Shown here piece after piece: positions 29,722-39,156 of a stretch of DNA of 64,000 nucleotides. Every line of letters begins with the position of its first letter. The first letter of the stretch is position 1. The position numbers were made by a program, and so were the translations under genes. Source of the stretch: Setoptus koraiensis (taxonomy: Eukaryota; Arthropoda); NCBI GenBank assembly GCA_048013815.1, contig CM106585.1, forward strand, positions 13,640,001 to 13,704,000. Direction: 5' to 3'. The notes under the pieces were generated by a model. That model did not search any database. It saw nothing but the letters and a program-made list of their open reading frames with translations, and was not told the DNA's origin.

Positions 29722-32700
29722 TCATGTATGTAAACTTGTAGATAAACTTGGTCCGGCCTTACTCGTGTTGGTAGCTCTTGGCCTATAGGGTTGCTGTGAT
29801 TGACCAACTATCTCGTACAGTCTTGCTGCTTCCGTTGCAGCTTCTAAGCGTTTCAGTTTTTTCTTTGTCTTTCTCAATTGTGAATTTAAACTGAACGCTA
29901 TTGTTATAGCTAATAAGAAAACACTAGTAAATATCGAACCAACAATTATCATATTGGCTTTCCTCAGTGCCACATTCGGATCCTCTACACTACAATCGGT
30001 CTCTTTATAACCCTCCTCGCATTCGCAGAAGGCATGGTGATCATCGACTAGCCTACACTTGCCATGCTTGCAAGGTATTGTATTACAAACGTAGATACAA
30101 TATCTTTTATTATCACCGATATAATGGCGATCACATTGACAACGATAATCACCGACCTCGTTGACACATGTCGATACATTAGCCAACTCTTTACAGGCAT
30201 CAAATAGGCACTCGTTTATGTCCTCGCAAACTTCTTTGCGATAATCACCATAGTAAATATCACGTGTACCAATTGGTGTGTAACCGTATTGACAGGTACA
30301 AGTAAAATTAACTGTATCTACCATTTCACATTTAGTTTGTTTGTCGCAATAATCGAAGCTACTCTTACACGGATTGAACAATTTACGATGTTCAGCCAAT
30401 TGATCAAATGAGTCGCGTTTTATGAGTAAATTCGGTGCCATTAGATAGTATTCAGACCCCTCTTTGAATGTAAATATATATTTGGGTAGTTGTTTCTCAA
30501 GCAAAACTCTATCCGAGCGACTTTTTTCTCCCGTTGAATGCAATGTTAACTTGCAATTAATGTTAGCGTCCAATATTTCTAAATCTGTTCCATTTAAATA
30601 GTTCATTTGCATACTACTAATGGCGCTAAATGAGGGTAACCTAATGATTGGCGTTGACTTGATGTTGTAATTTTTCAATTGAGCTTCACATTCATCTACG
30701 TGAACTTTTATATTGCCTTCCATTAGGTCAAATGTACTTTTCATACTTGCAAGGGTCACCTCGCGCCAATCGACATACTCAGCGCGAAATCGATGTATCA
30801 AGGGATACCGATACGCGACACACTCTTTGTAGGCTTCCAAGCTTAGATCGGCTATGGCTGGATCACAGTAGGCAACCAGAATAGAATTAGCGGGTAATTC
30901 GTCCGATGTTATGGATTTAGGCCTGTTTTCAACTATTGGCATTGTATGATAATGCTGGTGACGCGTAGATGATTGATACAACCACATTGGATCGAAATTG
31001 CTAGGTGCCTTAAAAGTTGCATGAAACTCAACGACATCATAATTTAAGTAGCATCGTGCGTAAACATTAGCTTGGGCGGGTGTCTTTTGAGTAGTAGGGA
31101 TAATAGATGAAGAGGAATTGTATGAATCATTGACGCATTGCGAACTGGGACCGTCTTCCTCAGATCCGTGTAATACCATAGAGAAACCCGGCAAACACTC
31201 GCAGACAGATCGTCTTGAATTTATTCTTATACCATCGTGATCGTACACTATTAGACTAGTCTGGCCATAGTAGTTTGGATCCATCGTGGCAGTTCTACAC
31301 ATTCTATTAAAACGTTGGCATTCACTATTGAGCAGGTCACATTCATTAACACACCTGATTTTATCACGCGGCTTGTCTACCAAAAATTTTTTCTCAGGTG
31401 AACAGACACAAGTGTACGGTTTGATCTTCTTTGGACCATATGTGCCGCGTCTGCTGTTCGCATTAAATTGTTTGCTACTTGGTCTGTTCTGATCCCCATC
31501 GACAGACGTCTCTGGATCAGTGTCCAAATTGGCGAAGCGACTGAGTAAGAATTGCCAAGGTCTATGCAGGACTACACAAAAGGCATTCTTTTGTTCCACA
31601 CAATCCACAAAACCAATATTGCCTGGCTTGCATGGCTCTAGAATAGCATTGAAGTCTATCTTACACAGACCAGTTGATCTGTCTTGAACTAGTATGGGCT
31701 CATCGTCGCAATTGCATTCAAATGTTGGACGCCAGCTTGAAATTTTGACACTGTTTGGGCTTTCTTGATTAGAACGATCTGTTCCGTTAGTCGGTGAATA
31801 CGTTTGACTCGATGGCTTAACTTTACAACTTCCGCTTAGACAAACGTAAGTCAGAAGAGCCCGGAAGTTGTTACTAAATTTGGCAGCATCACACCAATTC
31901 AAGCATCTATCACCGACTCGTGCGTAACCTTGTCTATCGCACTCGCATTCGTACAATTTAGGAGGTCCTTCCGATTTAAGTATACAAATTTCGTTGGTAT
32001 CACAATTAAGATTGCACATCTCCTTCGTTGTGTAATAGTGGGACGTCTTTTCCCCGTCAGCATGATCTGATGAATCATCGTCACCATTTTCTGATATGTG
32101 CTTATTGTTGTTGTTGTCAGCAGCAATATGCATTTGGTCATCATTAAAATGATGATTCACAAAATCCAACGCTTCATTTATCTGTTCTTCCTCCTCCATT
32201 GGTTGATCAAAGAAGCACATATGGTCATCCACGCCTTTGTTTGTGCCAGGCTTGTAACCTGGATAACAGCTACAGTGGTAAGAATTATTATCCGTATCAA
32301 TTTGGCATAGATGTTGACATTCGTTTAGAATTGGCACTAAACAAATCACACTATCTTCTTGTAGCACGCATTTTGTGGTGCTCTTATCATGGTCGATCTG
32401 AGTTTTAGTATAACCCAATGGGCAGACACAGGTATAAAGTTGCTTGTCATAGGTTGCTATACACTTGGCCTCGCCACAAATCGATTCCTTATGGCATGGA
32501 TCATAGAGACGACAGAGACCTTTGTCCGTGGCCATATAACCAGCATTCTCATTACAAATGCACTTGCCCTCTTGACAAACTTCTGACAGCTGCTTACATC
32601 GAACACCTAAACACTTGTCGATTGGTCGACATTCGGCAATGTAAGCTGGATATTCTCTGGTATCTTTCTCACTCTTATGTTGTTTTCCGCTAGCTATTGG

Positions 32701-33528
32701 TTCGTCTGTAGATTGGCTTTGATTGTCCAACTCGTCGGAGTACGATGTCTTTGTAACTGTATCATCTATGTCAGATCTGTTCAAGTACTCAAATGATGAA
32801 GTAAATTCCCGATTGTACGAGGGCACATGATTATTGTGAACTATCAATTTGAATACAAAATACTCCTCATCTAGGCATGCGCACCGAAAGAATTTATCAT
32901 TCTTGACACATTCGCGCCCAATCTTGTGACAAATTTGATCACCGGTAAGTCCATTGGCTATTAAAGTTTTGCAAATATTTCTAGTTTGACATCTGTCACC
33001 ATAGAAGCCCTCCGGGCACTTACACTCCGCTATGCCTGGAGTTGGATGTATGCAAGTCCCCCCATTGAGACAGAAGAAGTCGTCTAGGCAATCGTCCTCG
33101 TACTGTGAGTTTGATGGACCAGTTGTGGAGGAAAAAATCTGAATATCTGGTGCAATCTTTTTTCCATCAGAGTTTGTCGAACCAATAATTCCTTCCGTAT
33201 CACTAGGCTTGTTGACTTCTTGTTCGGGTCGAATACCATTCTGTACCAGATCTAGAATCTTTGTATGGTCATCATTGGCAACGATTTTTTCCTTAAACGA
33301 ATCATCGTATGGTTGCGAATCTTTGATAATTTCTTTCTGTTGTGCATCCTGAATCTGAATGTGAGAGCAACTCAAACACTGAACAAAACCAAGAGTCAGA
33401 ATGATCACTGATTCTAGACTCAATGCCCTTTTAAATTTTTGGCTCTCAAATAATAATCTTAGCTTACACGATCTCATAAGATGATAGTGAAAATTATCAC
33501 TGATTATCGACATGTAAAAAAGATTCAT
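29722..33528 (-). CDS. Multi-EGF type I membrane protein, Bm86/ATAQ-like
   Basis: 1,268 residues in one exon. A hydrophobic stretch at about 40-56 (VIILTLGFVQCLSC) is the signal; the start may be an internal Met. Many six-Cys EGF modules follow, for example CLNGGTCIHPTPGIAECKCP, CQHLCQIDTDNNSYHCSC, a calcium-binding type DINECLFD and CKHGKCRLVDDHHAFCEC. Between EGF groups lies a roughly 230-residue domain starting RCYLNYDVVEFHATF. It includes YYLMAPNLLIKRDS and the following TCTCQYGYTP and YRKEVCED, an order I recognise from tick gut antigen Bm86 and its ATAQ relatives. A transmembrane helix (about 1190-1212, IIVGSIFTSVFLLAITIAF) and a short basic tail follow; Bm86 itself is GPI-anchored, so the anchor differs. 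Role unknown, probably an epithelial surface protein. Confidence 0.7.
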   Translation of the reverse strand: MNLFYMSIISDNFHYHLMRSCKLRLLFESQKFKRALSLESVIILTLGFVQCLSCSHIQIQDAQQKEIIKDSQPYDDSFKEKIVANDDHTKILDLVQNGIRPEQEVNKPSDTEGIIGSTNSDGKKIAPDIQIFSSTTGPSNSQYEDDCLDDFFCLNGGTCIHPTPGIAECKCPEGFYGDRCQTRNICKTLIANGLTGDQICHKIGRECVKNDKFFRCACLDEEYFVFKLIVHNNHVPSYNREFTSSFEYLNRSDIDDTVTKTSYSDELDNQSQSTDEPIASGKQHKSEKDTREYPAYIAECRPIDKCLGVRCKQLSEVCQEGKCICNENAGYMATDKGLCRLYDPCHKESICGEAKCIATYDKQLYTCVCPLGYTKTQIDHDKSTTKCVLQEDSVICLVPILNECQHLCQIDTDNNSYHCSCYPGYKPGTNKGVDDHMCFFDQPMEEEEQINEALDFVNHHFNDDQMHIAADNNNNKHISENGDDDSSDHADGEKTSHYYTTKEMCNLNCDTNEICILKSEGPPKLYECECDRQGYARVGDRCLNWCDAAKFSNNFRALLTYVCLSGSCKVKPSSQTYSPTNGTDRSNQESPNSVKISSWRPTFECNCDDEPILVQDRSTGLCKIDFNAILEPCKPGNIGFVDCVEQKNAFCVVLHRPWQFLLSRFANLDTDPETSVDGDQNRPSSKQFNANSRRGTYGPKKIKPYTCVCSPEKKFLVDKPRDKIRCVNECDLLNSECQRFNRMCRTATMDPNYYGQTSLIVYDHDGIRINSRRSVCECLPGFSMVLHGSEEDGPSSQCVNDSYNSSSSIIPTTQKTPAQANVYARCYLNYDVVEFHATFKAPSNFDPMWLYQSSTRHQHYHTMPIVENRPKSITSDELPANSILVAYCDPAIADLSLEAYKECVAYRYPLIHRFRAEYVDWREVTLASMKSTFDLMEGNIKVHVDECEAQLKNYNIKSTPIIRLPSFSAISSMQMNYLNGTDLEILDANINCKLTLHSTGEKSRSDRVLLEKQLPKYIFTFKEGSEYYLMAPNLLIKRDSFDQLAEHRKLFNPCKSSFDYCDKQTKCEMVDTVNFTCTCQYGYTPIGTRDIYYGDYRKEVCEDINECLFDACKELANVSTCVNEVGDYRCQCDRHYIGDNKRYCIYVCNTIPCKHGKCRLVDDHHAFCECEEGYKETDCSVEDPNVALRKANMIIVGSIFTSVFLLAITIAFSLNSQLRKTKKKLKRLEAATEAARLYEIVGQSQQPYRPRATNTSKAGPSLSTSLHT

Positions 33529-34359
33529 TTACCAAGATATTTGGATATGTCATATAACGATGTTATGCCAGTAAACAAATGATTACTTGAAGAGCACGCT
33601 GTATAGAGAAATTTTACACAATCGCAATCGTGTAATGTTTCAATGGAATGCAGGGGCAAGATTTCGTGTGGATCTACTAAACAAAAAAGTAGCGATATCT
33701 TTCTAAACAAAAAACGTTGATTAACACCACACCATTGCCGATTAGGCGACATCAATTAACAAACACAACGATGCATGTGATGCAACGCAAAATAAACAAG
33801 TGTGGTATTAATAGGTATTATCATTTATGATCTAGAAAAAAAGAAAACTAGTATAATCATAGAGTTTCATTGTTATTTTCAGAATTTCGTTCCAAACAAA
33901 CTCCTGACAACTGTTGGCAACTAAATCAGATATGGCAACAACTGAACGGTCGCGATTCAATCTGTTATCAATTCAACTAGCTAATAACTGATATAAGCAT
34001 GGTTTGAGAGCACCTGAGCCATATTTGATATTGTTTCCATGGCGATCCTTTTTTTTTCAATGTATATTATTATATCCTCTTGCAAATAGCTTTATCAACC
34101 TAAACGAAGTTGGAGGATAGTTTGTCTGTTTGAAAGTTACACCGCGCCAATCAAGGGCACAAAAAATTAGTACAGCTGATCAGCATAAGAGGGCGCGGTT
34201 TTCTCTTCGAATGAAAAGTTGCATGTTGTGCAGCTGGACTATCTTACACCATTGCGATTGTCAATTTGAAAACACGAGTTGGTCTCTGGGTGATCTCGTC
34301 GAAAATGCTGCATTATCTTGCATTTAAATTGCGTCCGCCTTGGTTATATCTTACTGACT
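33529..34359. other. Divergent 5' flanks of the EGF gene and TRIT1
   Basis: No convincing gene. A frame that appears to start TRIT1 at 34318 uses TTG, not ATG. Confidence 0.5.
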
Positions 34360-35817
34360 ATGGGAAATATTTCCAAAGCTCATAAAGCCATACCGTTGGT
34401 TGTTGTCCTGGGGCCAACTAATTGTGGGAAATCGCGACTTGCCATTGAGTTGGCCCAAAGATTTAGTGGCGAAATTATAAGCGCGGACTCCATGCAAATA
34501 TACAAAGGTTTGGATATTGTGACTAACAAAGTCAACAAGCAGGAACAAAAGCTAGCCAAGCATCATATGATTGACGTCGCAGATCCTTTGAAGAATTACA
34601 GTGTTGTCGACTTTCGGAATAAATCACTTAAGTTAATTGACACTTTGGTAGCTGAGAAAAAAATACCAATTATTGTCGGAGGGACACACTACTACATAGA
34701 ATCACTATTATGGAAGGAATTTCTCATACAAAGTGGAAACTCTCATGGAAATTCTAATATGATAGATAATGAATTGAAAGTTTTCAGTGATACAAGAAAC
34801 GAGCTCATTCACACAGAGGATGATATATGCCCAGAGAAAATTCTAAGCAAAACCATCTACCTGGATAGCTTCAAAGGTATTTCGTCTGACAAACTATGGA
34901 ATGTATTGGAGCAACTAGACCCGAAAAGCGCGTACAGCTACCATCCAAATGATAGGCGACGGGTACAGAGGGCCCTGCAAATCTTACAAACAGAGAAGAG
35001 GGGCATGTGTGAGGTGCTCGATGAGAAGAATATCATTGGAGAGCACTATAGTCGTGGCGGTCTCCTTAGATATGAAAATACGTGTGTATTTTGGTTGGAC
35101 TGTGATAAACAGATACTCGATAAACGCCTCGATGAAAGAGTTGACAAAATGCTCGAAAATGGACTTTTAAAGGAGTTGGAAGATTTTCATAAAGAGTATA
35201 ATTTGAATAGGACAAAAAATTCTTTACCTCATGACTACACACGTGGTGTATTTCAAACAATTGGATTCAAAGAATTCCATGACTACTTGATGTTGCAGGG
35301 CGAAGAAGAGAAGGTGTCGGAAAGAGGTCAGAATCTACTAAAAGTTTCTATAGAAAACATGAAAATGGCCACGAGAAGATATGCCAAAAAACAAAACAGG
35401 TGGATTGCGCGTAGAATGTTAGATCAAAGCACAAGAGATTTGCCTCCCATATTCAGATTAGATGTAACCAAAGTGCTGAAAGAAGAGGAAAGCTGGGATG
35501 AAGTTATAAGACCGTTGGCTTATACGGTATTAGAAAGTTTCTTGAATGAGACTAGACTACCCCATCACATACTACCATACATCGCAGAGCCTGAAAGAAA
35601 GTGGGACACTCAGAACTCGCCGGGTAAATTCTATTGCGAATCTTGTGAGAAAACTGTATTGGGAACTTACTTATGGAATATACACATTACTAGCGGTAAA
35701 CACAAAAAACGCCTAGCATCCATTCGAAAGAAATCCTTTGCGTCGCAAGAGTCGTCTCGGCAGAAAAGTCGGCAAGATGAAGCTGCCACTGATGACGCCC
35801 GAGAATGTCAATGTTGA
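34360..35817 (+). CDS. TRIT1: tRNA dimethylallyltransferase (TRIT1/MiaA family) with C2H2 finger
   Basis: Adds the isopentenyl group to A37 of tRNAs reading UNN codons, in mitochondria and cytosol. I choose ATG 34360 (A at -3, G at +4), giving 485 residues; the upstream frame contains no other ATG. Motifs: P-loop GPTNCGKS (18-25), EIISADSMQIYKGLDIVTNKV, HHMIDVADPL, VVDFRNKSLKLI, IPIIVGGTHYYIESLLW, the RRRVQRALQI segment and RYAKKQNRWI. The eukaryote-specific zinc finger CESCEKT to HITSGKHKKR is at about 425-450. The tail is basic and Ser/Gln-rich. Its 3' UTR with AATAAA (near 35847) forms the outer end of the left inverted-repeat arm. Confidence 0.94.
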   Translation: MGNISKAHKAIPLVVVLGPTNCGKSRLAIELAQRFSGEIISADSMQIYKGLDIVTNKVNKQEQKLAKHHMIDVADPLKNYSVVDFRNKSLKLIDTLVAEKKIPIIVGGTHYYIESLLWKEFLIQSGNSHGNSNMIDNELKVFSDTRNELIHTEDDICPEKILSKTIYLDSFKGISSDKLWNVLEQLDPKSAYSYHPNDRRRVQRALQILQTEKRGMCEVLDEKNIIGEHYSRGGLLRYENTCVFWLDCDKQILDKRLDERVDKMLENGLLKELEDFHKEYNLNRTKNSLPHDYTRGVFQTIGFKEFHDYLMLQGEEEKVSERGQNLLKVSIENMKMATRRYAKKQNRWIARRMLDQSTRDLPPIFRLDVTKVLKEEESWDEVIRPLAYTVLESFLNETRLPHHILPYIAEPERKWDTQNSPGKFYCESCEKTVLGTYLWNIHITSGKHKKRLASIRKKSFASQESSRQKSRQDEAATDDARECQC

Positions 35818-36369
35818 TATGTTATTAGATATGATAGTCTATTTAATAAAGAAAATAAATGTTTAAATTAAATTGCGTTTAGAGAGTTATCCTCAATTTA
35901 ATGCTCCAGTTCATGATTTATCATTCTGGATCGACTGACTCCCTTATCGTCAAGTTCTTTTCATCAAATCAGATTGACGTTAACTCGAATAGACAATCAT
36001 AGGTGATTACATCCTTGTTTCGGCCTCTCTAGTACTCCAAGTAGGAGTTCCTAGTTGGGACAGGAGATGTTCTCTCCCGTTCAAGGAAAACTGCGTTAGG
36101 TATACGGGCCGAATCGCTACGCTCATTATAGGTCGAATGCATTTTGAAAATTGCGCTACAGATGCGTGCGCACAATTGCAGACTGTAATGTTTTAGAAGC
36201 GCATGGTGCATCCGGCTTTCAACTAAAGCATCGCCGAGCCGTTCTTTCGCATGCGGTGCCATTCGGTTGTGCTTGCAGACATGAATTGTAATTTTACAGC
36301 ATTATTGAATCAGGTCTATGTCGCTGGAAACACCTAAATATTCGCTAATTTAAGGATATAAATACTACT
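35815..36369. repeat. Left arm of a ~540-bp inverted repeat (TRIT1 3' UTR to RpS11 TATA box)
   Basis: Reverse-complement similarity to 38111-38637 runs from the base just after the TRIT1 stop to the TATA box of RpS11. Shared stretches include AATAAAGAAAATAAATGTT, GTTAACTCGAATAGACAATC, CTTTCAACTAAAGCATCGC, ATCAGGTCTAT, GCTGGAAACACCTA and GATATAAATACTACT. Differences are scattered substitutions and small indels, so this is not an exact copy. Confidence 0.9.
36357..36364 (+). promoter_or_regulatory. TATA box of RpS11
   Basis: TATAAATA 51 bp before the ATG of RpS11; it is conserved in the inverted copy upstream of the myosin light chain gene. Confidence 0.7.
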
Positions 36370-36407
36370 CAACTGCTGGTATCAATTATTAATTAGATTC
36401 CCTCAAG

Positions 36408-37334
36408 ATGTCTGAGCAGGTAAGTGGGAGCCTTTTGCCGGAGCTGGATACATATTTTAATTATCCATCTCGGTGTTGAAAATGTCGTGAAAGTTCAACC
36501 ATTCCCCTAATGTACCCCCACGTTAACAAGTAGTATCTGTATAATTGCTGAGACTAATCCTTATTATATTCTTATCTTCCACTTACAAATCCCACCTATA
36601 AATCTACGAATCACCCCACGATGGCATCTTTAGACGGAAAAGGCTTTTCAAAGACAACCAACAATCTTCATCAGTAACAAACCCTCAGATCTGAAGAAGA
36701 AGATACCCAAAAAGAAATTGAGGTACACTAGAAATGTTGGTTTAGGATTCAAAACACCACGTGACGCCATTGAAGGCAAATATGTCGACAAGAAATGTCC
36801 TTTTACTGGTAACGTCTCCATACGAGGTCGCATATTAAGAGGTATCGTGGTAAAAATGAAGATGCAGCGGACAATAGTTATCAGAAGAGACTACCTCCAT
36901 TACGTGCGCAAATACAACAGGTTTGAGAAACGCCATCGTAATATGTCCGTGCATTGCTCTCCATGCTTCAGGTAATTATTAATCATCCACCCAGTTATGT
37001 TGTTAGACCCTCAGCTTGTTTGGCTTGACATGATGAAAACACACGACGGTCTTCTGAAAGTGTATATGAGGATAAACAGTATTTTTCAGTTATCCCTGTC
37101 TGAATCAAGCCAAACATAAGTTCCTGTCTAACTTGCTTCCTAGTTGCAGTCTCTACAACAATTATCTAACTAACCCCATTCATTTCGGTCCATTCTCTCT
37201 CTATCAACAGAGACATTGCACCCGGAGACGTTGTCACTGTAGGAGAGTGCCGACCACTCAGTAAGACCGTCAGATTTAATGTTCTAAAGGTTACAAAAGC
37301 CTCTGGCGCAAAGAAACAATTTAAAAAATTCTAA
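36408..37334 (+). CDS. RpS11: 40S ribosomal protein S11 (uS17)
   Basis: Small-subunit ribosomal protein. Exons 36408-36419 (MSEQ), 36634-36971 and 37211-37334 join in phases 0 and 2 to give 157 residues; human RPS11 has 158. It contains [80 protein letters not shown] and [21 protein letters not shown]. The very short first coding exon and long first intron are typical of ribosomal protein genes. AATAAA overlaps the last base of the stop codon (37334-37339). Intron 2 carries a box C/D snoRNA. Confidence 0.97.
37018..37115 (+). ncRNA. Box C/D snoRNA in RpS11 intron 2, U35 (SNORD35)-like
   Basis: Seen in sequence: box C ATGATGA (37030-37036), D' CTGA (37054-37057), a C'-like ATGAGGA (37066-37072) and box D CTGA (37100-37103). 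They are enclosed by a perfect 11-bp stem, GTTTGGCTTGA (37018-37028) with TCAAGCCAAAC (37105-37115). The D' guide CACGACGGTCT complements the conserved 28S segment AGACCGTCGTG. The box D guide CAGTTATCCCTGT complements 28S ACAGGGATAACTG. By the fifth-nucleotide rule the D' target is the C after AGA, the site methylated by U35 (human C4506), and human RPS11 also hosts U35. Mature ends are not determined. Confidence 0.88.
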
Positions 37335-37548
37335 ATAAACATGGTCCTTGATTAAAAAAAAAACATTTCTCTCACCTTATGCATTCTCTTCCTAATTTTC
37401 ACTCATTTACGCGCTTTGAGTTTCTGGTGTGACATTCATGAGAATAATGACCAGCATTGTTTATTTTGTAGATTTCGGAATTTACAGTGGAAATTTAAGT
37501 ATACTAGATCGGTAATGTTGAGAAGTATAACGGAATAACTAAGCAGCA

Positions 37549-38076
37549 TTAATCATCCTTATCTTTGGCTCCATGTTTGAGAATTCTTGTGAACTCTAGA
37601 TAATCAAATTGACCGTTCTTATTGATCGGTGCCTCACGGTACATTTCTTCGACATCTTCGTCACTGAAACGATCGCCCATGGTTGTGAGTAACTCTCGGA
37701 GGCGTTCCTCATGAATGAAACCCCCATTATCTTCATCGAAGCATGCAAATGCGTTCTTTATTACGTCTTCGGGATCTGTCCCTTGTAATCTCTCCCCAAA
37801 TAGAGTGAGGAACATGGTGAAATTGATTGGACCAGGGGCCTCATTCATCATGGACTCTAGAAACTGGTCGTCCGGGTTCTTACCCAAAGATGCCAACATA
37901 TCATGAAGATCCTCCTTGTCGATGAATCCATCTCTGTTTTGATCTATCATATTGAAGGCCTCTTTGAATTCCTGTATTTGTGCTTGGTCGAACATGGCAA
38001 ATACATTGGATGTTGCCCTTTGGGCTCTTTGCTTGTGTCGGGTGACACCACGACCCTTGGCTTTACGGCTGGCCAT
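37549..38076 (-). CDS. sqh: Myosin regulatory light chain, non-muscle type (spaghetti squash)
   Basis: 175 residues, one exon. Binds the neck of myosin II and controls its motor and filament assembly. The N-terminus is basic with the phosphorylation motif [11 protein letters not shown] (Thr22/Ser23, equal to Thr18/Ser19 of vertebrate MLC). EF-hand 1 [12 protein letters not shown] is intact and is the divalent-ion site. Later blocks [52 protein letters not shown] and [30 protein letters not shown] match Drosophila sqh and MYL9/12. A minus-strand AATAAA is at 37460-37465. Its promoter lies in the right inverted-repeat arm. Confidence 0.97.
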   Translation of the reverse strand: MASRKAKGRGVTRHKQRAQRATSNVFAMFDQAQIQEFKEAFNMIDQNRDGFIDKEDLHDMLASLGKNPDDQFLESMMNEAPGPINFTMFLTLFGERLQGTDPEDVIKNAFACFDEDNGGFIHEERLRELLTTMGDRFSDEDVEEMYREAPINKNGQFDYLEFTRILKHGAKDKDD

Positions 38077-38110
38077 TGATCCTGTTAATAGCGGAATCTT
38101 ATAGCGGAAT

Positions 38111-38637
38111 AGTAGTATTTATATCTTTAAATAAGCAAATATGTAGGTGTTTCCAGCAAAATAGACCTGATTTAATGATGCAAACACTATCGAATGACGC
38201 TGCATTCGAAAGGACGGCTCAGCGATGCTTTAGTTGAAAGCCAGATGCACCATATACGCCTTTAAAAAAAAAACAATACAGCTTGCAATTGTGCGCACGC
38301 ACCTGTAGCGCAATTTTCAAAATGCATTTGACCTATAATGAGCGTAGCGATTCGGCCCGTATACCTAACGCAGTTTTCCATGAACGGGAGAGAACATCTC
38401 CTGTCCCAACTCTGGAGTACTAGAGAGGCCGAAACAAGGATGCAATCACCTATGATTGTCTATTCGAGTTAACGTCAATCTGATTTGATGAAAAGAACTT
38501 GACGATAAGGGAGTCGGTCGCTCCAGAATGATAAATCATGAACTGGAGCATTAAATTGAGGATAACTCTCTAAACGCAATTTAATTTGAACATTTATTTT
38601 CTTTATTAAAGAGGCTATCTAATCCAATAACATATCA
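38111..38637. repeat. Right arm of the ~540-bp inverted repeat (sqh promoter side)
   Basis: Inverted, diverged copy of 35815-36369. It starts at the sqh TATA region and ends with sequence equal to the first bases after the TRIT1 stop codon, including a relic AATAAA, although no TRIT1 coding sequence is present here. Confidence 0.9.
38116..38123 (-). promoter_or_regulatory. TATA box of sqh
   Basis: TATAAATA on the minus strand, about 40 bp before the sqh ATG; it lies in the same context (GATATAAATACTACT) as the RpS11 TATA box. Confidence 0.7.
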
Positions 38638-39126
38638 CCACAGACTTAAAATTTGTCAGTGGACATAAGCCAGTATATGTATTATTATTCATTGTTTGCC
38701 TGGCTCATCGGGCAATCGGATAATGATCCGTCGGGAAGTCGAAAGAAAGTCGACAGAACTCTCACTGAGAGCTCACCTTGTGATTGGCGAAAGATGACCC
38801 ACTCACCTTTCGAATCGACCATTATTATGATTGACCATCGAGGTTTCGAAGCGTCAGAGCATATATCGGAGCAGGCATCGCATAGTATATGCTTCCAACA
38901 CTGTTACGCAAAGCGCTTTTTGGGCGGGGGAGACTATTGATTCGGTGGTGCCGAGTGTGACATTGAGAGGGTCGAAGGCGCGAGATTAGGTACTGCAAGC
39001 GACGATCTGGTAAGTTAGGCATTTGAAGAGCGACCCGTTAGCAATCAATTGTGCTACATTTAGCTCAATATGTTGGTTAATAGATCAATAAAGTTTACTG
39101 CAAGTCTAGACAATGTTAATATGTTC

Positions 39127-39156
39127 TCATGTTTGTATTCAAGAATACAAACATGA
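39127..39156. repeat. Perfect 14-bp inverted repeat with 2-nt spacer
   Basis: TCATGTTTGTATTC, AA, GAATACAAACATGA: an exact palindrome able to form a cruciform or hairpin. Confidence 0.9.

Noticed and set aside
34318-34359. Upstream extension of TRIT1 (14 codons)
   Set aside because: The frame begins with TTG; the first ATG, in good context, is at 34360.
36029-36262. 77-codon minus-strand frame in the left inverted-repeat arm
   Set aside because: Not kept open in the right arm and lies in the RpS11 promoter.
36420-36633. A second snoRNA in RpS11 intron 1
   Set aside because: No box C match and no flanking stem found.
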